From Sphingomonas turrisvirgatae (GTDB taxonomy: Bacteria > Pseudomonadota > Alphaproteobacteria > Sphingomonadales > Sphingomonadaceae): DNA of 64,000 nt. A program made the position numbers and the translations under genes. How positions within the stretch are numbered: the stretch's first letter is position 1; the number at the start of each line of letters is the position of its first letter. Below the pieces are notes generated by a model. It worked only from the letters and a program-made list of their open reading frames with translations, was not told the origin of the DNA and searched no databases. Location of the stretch: positions 98,260-162,259 of the forward strand of contig NZ_MDDS01000075.1 in NCBI RefSeq assembly GCF_001721295.1. The letters are read 5' to 3'. Below are positions 1 to 8,492 of the stretch, one piece after another.

Positions 1-1
1 G

Positions 2-169
2 CCGGAACAGACCGCGCTGGTGGTCGGCTTCGTGCTGCCGTTCGACCGCATCCTCGATATGACCCGCACGATTCCCAACGTCACCTCCGACCTCGCCATC
101 GCCACTGCCGTGGCGCGCTGGGAGAAGGAGATGGACGTCGATGTCTATCATTCCGCCAAGGACGTGTGA
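2..169 (+). CDS. Dicarboxylate/amino acid:cation symporter, C-terminal end only
   Basis: The frame is open from the window edge to TGA at 167-169 and encodes 55 residues. The stretch FDRILDMTRTIPNVTSD, followed by a short charged tail, matches the last helices of the sodium/proton-coupled dicarboxylate or glutamate symporter family (DAACS), where an R-T-x-x-N-V-T motif lies in transmembrane helix 8 near the substrate site. These are inner-membrane carriers for C4-dicarboxylates, glutamate or aspartate. The two genes downstream are gamma-glutamyltransferases, which release glutamate in the periplasm, so glutamate uptake is a reasonable but unproven role. The 5' part lies outside the window. 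Confidence 0.8.
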   Translation, partial: PEQTALVVGFVLPFDRILDMTRTIPNVTSDLAIATAVARWEKEMDVDVYHSAKDV

Positions 170-174
170 GCACC

Positions 175-1893
175 ATGATGTTCCGTAAGTTTACCCTCGC
201 GCTGTCGGCGCTCGCCCTTGCCCTGCCAATGCCGGTCGCGGCGCAGAGCCGGCACCTGCTCGAATACCCGTCGATCCACTCGCCCACTGTCGGCACGCGC
301 GGCATGGTGGTCAGCCAGAACGCCATCGCCAGCGATGTCGGCGCGCAGATCCTGCGTGCGGGCGGCAACGCGGTCGATGCCGCGGTGGCCGTCGGCTTCG
401 CGCTCGCCGTCACGCTGCCGCGCGCGGGCAATATCGGCGGCGACGGGTTCATGACCGTCTATGACGCGAAGTCCAAACAGGTTCGCGTGCTCGATTTCCG
501 CGGTATCGCGCCGCGTGCCGCGACGCCGGCGATGTTCGTCGATGAAAAGGGCGAGGAGCGCGGCATCGCCTCCTATGGCTATCTCGCACCCGCAGTGCCG
601 GGTACCGTCGCGGGGCTGGAGCAGGCACACCGCAAATGGGGCAAGCTGCCTTGGGCGAAGCTTGTCGAGCCGGCGATCCGCCTTGCCCGCGATGGCGTGA
701 AGCTGACCGCCGACGAAGCCTTCGTGTTCGGCTGGGGCCGCCAACGCCTCGCCCGCAGCGCGTCGGGCAAGGCGGTCTTCTACAAGCCCGACGGCTCGCT
801 TTATGCCAAGGACGAACTGCTCAGGCAGCCGGACCTTGCCTGGACGCTGGAACAGATCGCCAAGGGCGGCGCCAAGGCCTTTTATACCGGCGAGATCGCG
901 CGCCGGATCGAGGCCGACATGAAGGCCAATGGCGGCCTCATCACCCGCGCGGATCTCGCCAGCTACGCCCCGGTCGAGCGCGACCCGCTCGTCGGCACCT
1001 ATCGCGGGCTGCAAGTCTATACGACCCCGCCGGCCAGCGCGGGCGGCGCGACGCTCATCAACATGCTCAACATGCTCGAGCATTTCGACCTGAAGGGGAT
1101 GGGGGCAGGGTCCGCCGCGTCGCTCCACGTGATGGCCGAGGCGATGAAGCTCGCCTATCTCGATCGCTACCAGTCACTCGGCGACCCGGCATTCGTCACC
1201 GCGCCCGTGCGCGGCTTCACGTCCAAGGCGTATGCCGCCCAGCGCGTGAAGCTGATTGATCCCAGCAAGGCGACGCCGGTGCGCGACCTGAAGCCCGGCG
1301 ATCCGCTCAAGTTCGAAAGCCCCTCGACCACGCACTTCTCGGTCGCCGACAGCGAGGGCAATGCGGTATCGACCACCTATACGCTCGGATCGGACTTCGG
1401 CTCAGGCGTGATGATCGCCGGCACGGGCATCCTGCTCAACAACCAGATGAACAACTTCAGCCATGAACAGGCATGGCAGGCGCGGCGTAAGGGCACCCCA
1501 CCCCCGCTGAATGCGATGGCGCCCGGCAAGCGCATGCTGTCCACCATGATGCCGACGATGGTGTTCAAGGACGGCAAGCCATGGCTCATCATCGGCACGC
1601 CGGGCGGCAGCACGATCATCACCACCATGTTGCAGCTGGTCGTGAACACGGTCGATTTCGGGTTGAACGTCGAGGAAGCGACTCATCAGCCGCGCATCTA
1701 TCAGGGCACGACCGCCGCGCTTCGCGTCGAACCGAACTTCAACCCCGATACGGTCGCCGCGCTGAAGGCAAAGGGGCATCGCATCGACATGGACGAAACG
1801 ATGGGAAGTGCGCAGTCGATCATGATTACCGACAAGCTGTTCCTCGGCGCGGCCGATCCGCGCCGTCCCGGCGCCCGGGCGGTCGAGCCATGA
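175..1893 (+). CDS. ggt: Gamma-glutamyltransferase (glutathione hydrolase)
   Basis: This Ntn-hydrolase cleaves gamma-glutamyl bonds of glutathione and related peptides in the periplasm. The product is about 572 residues, the usual length. It begins with a signal peptide (MMFRKFTLALSALALALPMPVAAQS). The autoprocessing site and N-terminal nucleophile of the small subunit is Thr385 in STTHFSVADSEGNAVSTTYT, followed by the family signature GTGILLNNQMNNF. A GTG at 166 overlaps the stop of the upstream symporter, but ATG at 175 gives a better signal peptide and follows an AAGGA. The next gene is a second GGT and overlaps it by four bases. The family assignment is secure; the natural substrate is not known. 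Confidence 0.93.
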   Translation: MMFRKFTLALSALALALPMPVAAQSRHLLEYPSIHSPTVGTRGMVVSQNAIASDVGAQILRAGGNAVDAAVAVGFALAVTLPRAGNIGGDGFMTVYDAKSKQVRVLDFRGIAPRAATPAMFVDEKGEERGIASYGYLAPAVPGTVAGLEQAHRKWGKLPWAKLVEPAIRLARDGVKLTADEAFVFGWGRQRLARSASGKAVFYKPDGSLYAKDELLRQPDLAWTLEQIAKGGAKAFYTGEIARRIEADMKANGGLITRADLASYAPVERDPLVGTYRGLQVYTTPPASAGGATLINMLNMLEHFDLKGMGAGSAASLHVMAEAMKLAYLDRYQSLGDPAFVTAPVRGFTSKAYAAQRVKLIDPSKATPVRDLKPGDPLKFESPSTTHFSVADSEGNAVSTTYTLGSDFGSGVMIAGTGILLNNQMNNFSHEQAWQARRKGTPPPLNAMAPGKRMLSTMMPTMVFKDGKPWLIIGTPGGSTIITTMLQLVVNTVDFGLNVEEATHQPRIYQGTTAALRVEPNFNPDTVAALKAKGHRIDMDETMGSAQSIMITDKLFLGAADPRRPGARAVEP

Positions 1894-3623
1894 AGCCGGT
1901 GTTCAAGCCGCTCGTCGCGGCCGTCGCCCTCGCCGCACTCGCCGCCTGCGCGCCGCGCGCCACCCTGCCCGCCGCCGCGCCGGCGCCGGTCGCGCCCGCG
2001 CCGGACTCAAGCGCCACGCCGCGTCAGGCGTTCATCGCCGCCGCGCACCCGATCGCGGTCGAGGCTGGGCTGGACGTGCTGCGCCGCGGCGGTTCGGCCG
2101 TCGATGCCGCGGTGACGGTGCAGGCGATGCTGAGCCTGGTCGAGCCGCAGAGCAGCGGGCTCGGCGGCGGCGCGTTCCTGGTCCATTACGATCGCGCGAC
2201 CCAGGGCATCACCGTCTATGACGGGCGTGGGGTCGCCCCCGCCGGCGCAACGCCCGACATGCTGCTCGGCCCCGATGGGAAGCCGTTGCCCTTTGGCACG
2301 GCGGTTGTCTCGGGACGTGCGACCGGCGTTCCCGGCGTCGTCGCCATGCTTGGCCTAGCGCATCGCAACGCGGGCAAGCTTGCCTGGCGCGATCTGTTCG
2401 GTGACGTCGTGCGCACCGCCGATCAGGGCTTCACCGTCACCGATCGGCTCGCCCAGCTGATCGACAGCCGGGCGCCCCAGGCGCGCGGTGCCGATGCCGT
2501 CGCCTATTTCCGCAATGCGCAGGGGCAGCAGATCAAGGCCGGCGACACGCTGCGCAATCCCGCTTACGCCGCCTTCGTCCGCCGACTGGCGAGCGAGGGG
2601 CCGGATGCGATGTACAAGGGCGAAACTGCCCGGCGCATCGTCGCGCGCGTGCGCCAGGGCGACCTTGCCGGCAGCATGACGGAAGCGGACATCGCCGCCT
2701 ATCGCCCGATCGTGCGCCAGCCGGTCTGCAATCCATTCCGCGTCTATATCCTGTGCGCCCCGCCCCCGCCCTCGTCGGGCGTCGGCCTGCTTCAGCTGAT
2801 GGCGATGATCGAGCGGACCGACATCGCGAAGCGCGGCCCCAACGATCCAGTCGCCTGGGTCAAATATGCCGAGGCGAGCCGCGTCATGTACGCCGACCGC
2901 GACGCGTATGTCGGCGACGTGCCCACGGTGCCGGTCAAGGGGATGCTCGATCCCGCTTATGTCGCCAGCCGCGCCGCGCTGGTCGGCGAGCGCGCCGGTG
3001 CCGCGCCGCAACCGGGCACACCGCCCGGTGCTGTCACCGCCCGGATCGACGCGACGCAGGAAGTCGCCGGCACCTCGCACTTCGTCATCGTCGACGGCGA
3101 TGGCAATGCGGTGTCGATGACCACTACGGTCGAGAGCCTGTTCGGCAGCGGCCGGATGGTCGACGGCTTTTTCCTCAACAACCAGATGACCGACTTCTCG
3201 TTCGTTCCCGATGGGCCGAACGCGATCGCACCGGGCAAGCGGCCGCGATCCTCGATGGTGCCGACGATCATCCTCAATCCGGACCGCACCCTCGCCGGGG
3301 CGATCGGCTCGCCGGGCGGCAACGCCATTCTCGCCTATGTGTCCAAGACGCTGGTCGGCATCGTCGGATGGAACATGCCCGTCGCCGATGCCCTCGCACT
3401 GCCCAACCTCGTCGCGCGTGGCACCGCGTTCAATGGCGAAGCGAGCAAGTTCGCGCCGCCGCTCGCCGCAGCGATGAGCGCGCGCGGCGTCACCGTGCGC
3501 GGCGGATCGGGCGAGAATTCCGGGCTTCACGGGGTGATGCTCCGCAACGGCGGCTTTGATGGCGGCGCGGATCCGCGTCGCGACGGCGTCGCCCGCACGA
3601 TCACCCTGCCGGCAAGGAACTGA
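1890..3623 (+). CDS. Second gamma-glutamyltransferase, lipoprotein-type
   Basis: This 577-residue paralogue of the preceding gene starts at an ATG that overlaps the upstream stop (ATGA), so the two are probably translationally coupled. The N-terminus has a lipobox (LAALAAC, Cys about residue 20) followed by an Ala/Pro linker, which suggests membrane anchoring rather than a free periplasmic enzyme. The predicted nucleophile is Thr395 in GTSHFVIVDGDGNAVSMTTT, and FFLNNQMTDFSF follows. The C-terminus GADPRRDGVA matches the family. The frame extends far upstream inside ggt, but that extension is a shadow. Two divergent GGTs in tandem suggest different gamma-glutamyl substrates. Confidence 0.9.
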   Translation: MKPVFKPLVAAVALAALAACAPRATLPAAAPAPVAPAPDSSATPRQAFIAAAHPIAVEAGLDVLRRGGSAVDAAVTVQAMLSLVEPQSSGLGGGAFLVHYDRATQGITVYDGRGVAPAGATPDMLLGPDGKPLPFGTAVVSGRATGVPGVVAMLGLAHRNAGKLAWRDLFGDVVRTADQGFTVTDRLAQLIDSRAPQARGADAVAYFRNAQGQQIKAGDTLRNPAYAAFVRRLASEGPDAMYKGETARRIVARVRQGDLAGSMTEADIAAYRPIVRQPVCNPFRVYILCAPPPPSSGVGLLQLMAMIERTDIAKRGPNDPVAWVKYAEASRVMYADRDAYVGDVPTVPVKGMLDPAYVASRAALVGERAGAAPQPGTPPGAVTARIDATQEVAGTSHFVIVDGDGNAVSMTTTVESLFGSGRMVDGFFLNNQMTDFSFVPDGPNAIAPGKRPRSSMVPTIILNPDRTLAGAIGSPGGNAILAYVSKTLVGIVGWNMPVADALALPNLVARGTAFNGEASKFAPPLAAAMSARGVTVRGGSGENSGLHGVMLRNGGFDGGADPRRDGVARTITLPARN

Positions 3624-3624
3624 G

Positions 3625-4485
3625 ATGCGCTACCGCCTTGCCACAGCCATCGCCACCGCCTTTGTCGTCGCCACCCCCGCTACCGCGCAGGAGGTACAGG
3701 TCGAGGCGGTCAGCTTCCTCAGCCGCGATGGCAAGACCGAGGTAAAGGGCTATCTGTTCAAGCCGGCGAACGCGGCCGGCCGCGTCCCCGCCGTCGTGAT
3801 GATGCACGGCCGGGGTGGCGCCTACTCCACGCTTGCCAAGGGCAAGTACGACGCGGCCACCCTGTCGAGCCGGCACAAGGCGTGGGGCCAGCTGCTGGCG
3901 CGCAACGGCTATGCCGCGCTGATGGTCGATGATTTTGGCGCGGTGGGCTATCCCACCGGCTTTGCGGCAGGCACCTACAAGGACCGGCCCGAGACGGTGG
4001 ACGAGGTGAAGTACCGCCCGCTCCATGCCTATGGCGCGCTGCGTTTCCTTCAGTCGCGCGCGGACGTCGTACCGACGCGCGTCGCGCTGCTCGGCTGGTC
4101 GAACGGGGGCAGCACGACGCTGGCGGCGATGGCCGACGACAAGCCCGGCGACATGCGCAAGATCGGCTTTGCCGCCGGCGTCTCGCTCTATCCCGGCTGC
4201 GGCATGCAGAAGCGGTTCGAGAAGGTCGGCTACAAACCCTATCACCCCGTTCGCGTGTTCATGGGCACCGCGGACGAGGAAGTCTCGCCCAAATTGTGCC
4301 AGACGCTGATCGGGCGCAGTAAGGGCATGGGCGGCGACATCGACCTGCGCATGTTCGACGGCGCGACGCACAGCTACGACACGCCGACCAGGTCACGCCA
4401 GTCGGTCGCCGCCAATGCCGCGGCAAAAGCAGCGACCGAGGTCGATGTGCTCTCGTTCCTGGCGGCGAAGCTCAAGGGAAGCTGA
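3625..4485 (+). CDS. Dienelactone hydrolase family protein, secreted
   Basis: This is an alpha/beta hydrolase of 286 residues with a clear signal peptide (MRYRLATAIATAFVVATPATAQ). The likely triad is Ser159 in GWSNGGS (the family more often has Cys here), Asp217 in GTADEEVS and His249 in GATHSYD. An oxyanion-type HGRGG motif lies near residue 70. ATG 3625 comes one base after the stop of the second GGT, so it belongs to the same operon. The substrate is unknown; given the export signal and the neighbours, a periplasmic esterase or peptidase-like role is possible. Confidence 0.85.
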   Translation: MRYRLATAIATAFVVATPATAQEVQVEAVSFLSRDGKTEVKGYLFKPANAAGRVPAVVMMHGRGGAYSTLAKGKYDAATLSSRHKAWGQLLARNGYAALMVDDFGAVGYPTGFAAGTYKDRPETVDEVKYRPLHAYGALRFLQSRADVVPTRVALLGWSNGGSTTLAAMADDKPGDMRKIGFAAGVSLYPGCGMQKRFEKVGYKPYHPVRVFMGTADEEVSPKLCQTLIGRSKGMGGDIDLRMFDGATHSYDTPTRSRQSVAANAAAKAATEVDVLSFLAAKLKGS

Positions 4486-4519
4486 TCGCCCGCGATACGC
4501 CCTTCCCGCCGCTCGCCCG

Positions 4520-5302
4520 TCACCCCAGCGTCGTGTCGAGGAACATCATCGCACCCAGCCCGATCATCAGCCCGGTGGTCACGCGACCCCCGCCCTTGAT
4601 GCGGTGGTGCGCATCGGGAATGATGTCGCTCGCCACGACATGGATCATCGCGCCGGCCGCAAGGCCCAGGCCCCATGGCAGAAAGGCATGGGCGACGCTC
4701 ACCAGCGTGACGCCGATCGCCCCGGCAAGCGGCTCGACCAGACCTGACAGTGCCGCGATCGCCACCGCATGCGCGCGCCGATAGCCGATACTGCCCAGCG
4801 CGACGGCGACTGCCAGCCCCTCGGGAATATTCTGCAGCCCGATGCCCAGCGCGGTCACCCGCCCCTGATCCATGTCGCCGCTGCCAAAGCTGACGCCCAC
4901 CGCCATGCCTTCGGGAAAATTATGCAGGGTGATCGCAGCGACGAACAGCCAGATGCGCCGCACCGACGCGCTCGCAATGCCCGGCGGCCCCACGCCGATG
5001 CGGTCGAGCGGCGGAAGCCAGTCGTTGAGCTTGGCGATCGCGAGCCCGCCCAGCAGCACTGCGGCGACGATCTGTGCCGAGGCCATGAAGCGTGACGCGC
5101 CGGCCTCACGCGCGAACTCGATCCCTGGCAGGATCAGCGAAAAGAACGACGCGGCCAGCATGACCCCGGCGGCAAAGCCAAGCAGCAGATTCTGTTGCCC
5201 GTCGCTTGGTTTGGGCATGAACAGGACGGGGATGGCGCCGATGCCGGTCGCCATCCCCGCAAGCAGGCTGCCCAGCAGCCCGGCGGAAACGATCGGGTCC
5301 AT
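4520..5302 (-). CDS. ZIP family metal transporter
   Basis: The product is a 260-residue integral membrane protein with about eight hydrophobic segments. Two metal-site motifs characteristic of ZIP carriers are visible: HNFPEG in helix 4 and QNIPEGLA in helix 5. It imports divalent cations (Zn, Fe or Mn) into the cytoplasm. The gene lies 52 bases downstream of a manganese catalase on the same strand, so manganese supply to that enzyme is a plausible job. It resembles ZupT, but the exact metal cannot be read from the sequence. Confidence 0.88.
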   Translation of the reverse strand: MDPIVSAGLLGSLLAGMATGIGAIPVLFMPKPSDGQQNLLLGFAAGVMLAASFFSLILPGIEFAREAGASRFMASAQIVAAVLLGGLAIAKLNDWLPPLDRIGVGPPGIASASVRRIWLFVAAITLHNFPEGMAVGVSFGSGDMDQGRVTALGIGLQNIPEGLAVAVALGSIGYRRAHAVAIAALSGLVEPLAGAIGVTLVSVAHAFLPWGLGLAAGAMIHVVASDIIPDAHHRIKGGGRVTTGLMIGLGAMMFLDTTLG

Positions 5303-5354
5303 TCAGCGCCGAACGCTCAACGGCCGCGACCCGCTCCCGCAGCGGCAGTGGTCC

Positions 5355-6263
5355 TCACAATTCCTTCATCGCGATATCCTTGATCCGCCCCGCACCCGGA
5401 CCAGCGCCTAATTCGGCGCCCGTGGTCGGGTCCTGCGTCGGATCGGACGCATTGCGCGCCATCATCTGCGACAATGCCTGCGCATCGGCTTCGGGAAGGT
5501 CGACGCTGGCATTGCCGGTGCTTCCGTCGATCGGCATGGCCTGCTCCAGATCGTCGATGCGGTCCCATTGCTCGCCCGAGTTCCACGGCCCCTGCATGTC
5601 ACCCTCGCCCTGCGAGGCGTTGACATAGACATTGGCATATTCCTCGATCCCCGGCAGTTTGCCCGGCGGGAAATTGTTCTCGATGGAATACAGCGCCTTC
5701 TCGAACGATTTCTGGTGCGCCACCTCGCGCGTCATCAGGAATCCCAGCGCGTCCTTGATGCCGGGATCGTCGGTGATGTTGATCAGCCGCTCGTACACGA
5801 TCTTGGCGCGGCTCTCGGCGGCGATGTTCGACCGCAGATCGACGGTCGGCTCGGCACGCGTATCGACATAGGCGGCAGTCCACGGCACGCCGGCGCTGTC
5901 GATCAGCGCGGGTCCCCCGCCGAACAGGATCGACTCCTTGGCGCTCGTGCCCGTCTGCCCGACCATCGCGAACAGCTCGGCCTCGGCCTGCTGCGCCTCG
6001 GACAATTGCGCCCGCGCGCCCTTGTTGAGCATCGCGACAATCGATCCGATCACTTCGAGATGGCTCAACTCCTCGGTCGCGATGTCGAGCAGCATGTCCT
6101 TGCGGCCCGGATCCTCTTCGCCCAGCCCCTGCGTGAAATAGCGCATCGCCGCGGCGAGTTCGCCATCGGCCCCGCCGAATTGCTCGAGCAGCATGCAGGC
6201 GAGCTTGGGATTAGGCTCGGCCACACGGACGGTATATTGCAAACGCTTGTTGTGCATGAACAT
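5355..6263 (-). CDS. Manganese catalase (non-haem)
   Basis: This is a 302-residue dimanganese catalase of the ferritin-like superfamily, which destroys hydrogen peroxide in the cytosol. The first helix pair shows the ligands Glu35 (GGADGELAAAM), Glu65 and His68 (ATEELSHLEVIG). The second pair is in AESRAKIVYERLI and MTREVAHQKSFEKAL. The C-terminal tail is polar and variable, as in homologues. A good ribosome binding site (GGAGGTGCC) lies just upstream of ATG 6263. It is followed by a ZIP transporter that may supply its metal. Confidence 0.93.
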   Translation of the reverse strand: MFMHNKRLQYTVRVAEPNPKLACMLLEQFGGADGELAAAMRYFTQGLGEEDPGRKDMLLDIATEELSHLEVIGSIVAMLNKGARAQLSEAQQAEAELFAMVGQTGTSAKESILFGGGPALIDSAGVPWTAAYVDTRAEPTVDLRSNIAAESRAKIVYERLINITDDPGIKDALGFLMTREVAHQKSFEKALYSIENNFPPGKLPGIEEYANVYVNASQGEGDMQGPWNSGEQWDRIDDLEQAMPIDGSTGNASVDLPEADAQALSQMMARNASDPTQDPTTGAELGAGPGAGRIKDIAMKEL

Positions 6264-6564
6264 GTCGGCACCTCCAATCCCGGCACCAACTGGCCGGCCG
6301 CGTCATGGTGCCCGGCCACGCGCTCAAACAAGATTTTTCAATCATAACCGATGTAATGGACAAGTCAGATACGCCGCGCTTCCCCAGCCTGTTCAACGAT
6401 TGTTGATCGAACATACTCGATTGAGATCACAGCCGACATTCGTCAAACTCGATGGAACTTTCCGTGATCTCCCGAATCAGCCGATCGATCTTCTATTTTG
6501 CTTGTCTATCGACCTCCCGCACCCGGTCCCGCCAACCGTCCGCGGCGCGCACGGGGCTTGCACC

Positions 6565-6594
6565 CGCGTCGCTGCCCTTTAAGGGCTGCAGCGA
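6565..6594 (+). promoter_or_regulatory. Leader hairpin before the flavin reductase gene
   Basis: The arms CGTCGCTG (6565-6572) and CAGCGACG (6587-6594) enclose CCCTTTAAGGG, itself a palindrome, plus a three-base bulge. The hairpin ends 12 bases before ATG 6607 and abuts the CGGAG that would serve as ribosome binding site. No T-run follows, so it looks more like a 5' leader structure than a terminator. The rest of the divergent intergenic region (6264-6564) shows no gene. Confidence 0.5.
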
Positions 6595-6606
6595 CGGAGC
6601 GTGGCA

Positions 6607-7116
6607 ATGAACCAGGAAGCGATCGCAACGAAGCTAAAGGCAGCCATGCGCCGCATGCCGGGGCCGGTCGCGCTCATCACCAGCACCGATCCGGAAACCG
6701 GCGCCCGTGCCGGCCTCGCCGCTTCCGCGGTCATCCCGGTGTCGATGGACCCGCCCTCCATGCTCGTCGCGGTCAACCGTAACGCCAGCGCACATGCCAC
6801 GATCGTGCGCGCGGGCCGCTACTGCATCAACCTGCTCTGCAACAGCCAGGCCGATCTCGTCGCGCTGTTCTCCGATCCGGCGCGGCGCGGCGCCCGGTTC
6901 GAAGACGCGCGCTGGGCCGAAACTGACGGGCTGCCCTATCTGCCCGGCGCACTCGTCAGCATCCTTTGCACCATCGCTCACACCCAGCCGTTCGGTACGC
7001 ACGACCTGCTGATCGGCACGGTCGACGATGTGCTGCCCGGGACCGGCAGCGACCCGATGGGCTGGATCGAGGGGGATTTCGCGCGCCTCATGGCGCTCGG
7101 CGACCTGTCCGGCTGA
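6607..7116 (+). CDS. Flavin reductase domain protein
   Basis: This 169-residue protein belongs to the flavin reductase-like FMN-binding split-barrel family, which includes HpaC and other small reductase components of two-component monooxygenases. Typical features are the N-terminal PGPVALITS, the substrate loop SVIPVSMDPPSMLVAVNRNASAH and the later C-I-N-L-L and GTHDLLIGTVDDV segments. Such enzymes reduce FMN or FAD with NAD(P)H for a partner oxygenase. No partner is next to it. A GTG at 6601 is possible, but ATG 6607 is better spaced from GGAG. Confidence 0.85.
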   Translation: MNQEAIATKLKAAMRRMPGPVALITSTDPETGARAGLAASAVIPVSMDPPSMLVAVNRNASAHATIVRAGRYCINLLCNSQADLVALFSDPARRGARFEDARWAETDGLPYLPGALVSILCTIAHTQPFGTHDLLIGTVDDVLPGTGSDPMGWIEGDFARLMALGDLSG

Positions 7117-7170
7117 GGGCGTTTGCGCCGGGCCTTTGCGGCGGCGGCCTGCGCCCCTAGATCGTTCGCA

Positions 7171-8436
7171 ATGTTGCGCTGGATGCTTTCCGTTCTGATC
7201 GGCCTGCTGCTCTCCGCACCGGCGGCGTTCGCGCGGGACGAACCGGGCATCCAGACCCGCGAGGCGGCGCTGCTGCAGGACGCCGGCGAATATGCCCGCA
7301 GCTATGACGTTCCCCTTGCCGAAGCGGTCCGCCGCCTCGCCGCGCAAGGCGACAGCGTGCCCGCGATCGACGCACTTGCGGCGCGTTATCGCGCGCGCCT
7401 CGCCGGCATCTTCGTCCAGCATCGCCCGGATTATCGCTTCGTCATCGTCCTCACCGGCACCACGACGCCGGCCCCCACGCTGATCCGCGCCGGCGCATCG
7501 CTGGTGCCGGTCACCTTTCGCAGTGGCGCGACGGCGACGCGCGAACGCGTGCTCTGGGCCCTCACCAATCATCAGGCCGCGATCCGCGAGGCCAGCGGGA
7601 TCGAGCCGTCGCTGGGCATCGATCCGCGTACCGGCGAACTCGTCGTGGTGGTCGGCAATGCGGCGGCAAGGGCTGCGGGCGGCGCCGATACGCTCGACGC
7701 CCGGATCGAGGCGCTGACCGGCGTGCCGGTGCAGATCCGCGTATTCGATCGCGTCGATCGCAACCTGTCGGTGCCCGGCGGCGGGCGTCTCGATGGCGTC
7801 GATCCGGAAAGCCGCAAGCGCTATCGCTGCACCGGTGGCTTTGCCGTTACCGACGGGGTGCGGCACGGCATCGCCACCGCCGCCCACTGCCTCGATCAGC
7901 TGAGCGATATCGGACCCGATCGCCAGGCCACACCGCTCGCATTTGTCGGCCAATGGGGCTGGGGCTATCACGACGTCCAGATCCATACCGGCCCGACCCC
8001 GGATCGTGCGCTGTTCTACGCCGACAAGGATCGCTCACGCCTTCGTCCCGTCCAAGCGCAGCGCACGAAGGCGAGCACGCGCGCCGGCGACTTCGTGTGC
8101 CATCGCGGCGAAAGCACCGGCTATAGCTGCGCGGAGGTCGAACTGCTCGACTTCGCGCCGGCTGGCCAGCTGTGCGGCGGCTATTGCCTGCCGACGTGGA
8201 TCGCCGTCGCCGGACCGACCTGCAAGGGTGGCGACAGCGGCGGCCCGGTGTTCAGCGGCACGACCGCCTTCGGCATCGTCAAGGGGGCGACCTTCCGGCG
8301 CGACGGCTCGTGCGCCTTCTATTTCTACATGTCGCTCGATTACCTGCCCGCGCCCTGGTCGCTCGCCATCGATCCCGGCACGCCCTTGCCCCCCCCCCCG
8401 CCAGTTGCCCCGATGGGCACGCGCGGAATTGGCTGA
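7171..8436 (+). CDS. Secreted trypsin-like serine protease (S1 family)
   Basis: The 421-residue protein has a signal peptide (MLRWMLSVLIGLLLSAPAAFA), a pro-like region of about 200 residues, and a chymotrypsin-fold domain. The catalytic triad is visible as His239 (TAAHC), Asp268 (YHDVQ) and Ser356 (GGDSGGP). The arrangement, with a long N-terminal region before the protease and Cys pairs around His and Ser, resembles alpha-lytic-protease or streptogrisin-type enzymes. It ends in a proline tract encoded by a long C homopolymer near 8390. The codon-1 choice ATG 7171 removes a non-signal upstream extension. Confidence 0.87.
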   Translation: MLRWMLSVLIGLLLSAPAAFARDEPGIQTREAALLQDAGEYARSYDVPLAEAVRRLAAQGDSVPAIDALAARYRARLAGIFVQHRPDYRFVIVLTGTTTPAPTLIRAGASLVPVTFRSGATATRERVLWALTNHQAAIREASGIEPSLGIDPRTGELVVVVGNAAARAAGGADTLDARIEALTGVPVQIRVFDRVDRNLSVPGGGRLDGVDPESRKRYRCTGGFAVTDGVRHGIATAAHCLDQLSDIGPDRQATPLAFVGQWGWGYHDVQIHTGPTPDRALFYADKDRSRLRPVQAQRTKASTRAGDFVCHRGESTGYSCAEVELLDFAPAGQLCGGYCLPTWIAVAGPTCKGGDSGGPVFSGTTAFGIVKGATFRRDGSCAFYFYMSLDYLPAPWSLAIDPGTPLPPPPPVAPMGTRGIG

Positions 8437-8492
8437 CGACGCCGCGCAACCTGCTATAACGCGGCCCGAACTCGAACCCCGAAAGCATCCCG

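Noticed and set aside
148..1128. Long minus-strand frame opposite ggt
   Set aside because: It is an antisense shadow in GC-rich DNA; the plus strand encodes a clear GGT with catalytic motifs.
1581..1889. In-frame upstream extension of the second GGT
   Set aside because: It lies within ggt in another frame; the lipobox signal sequence starts at 1890.
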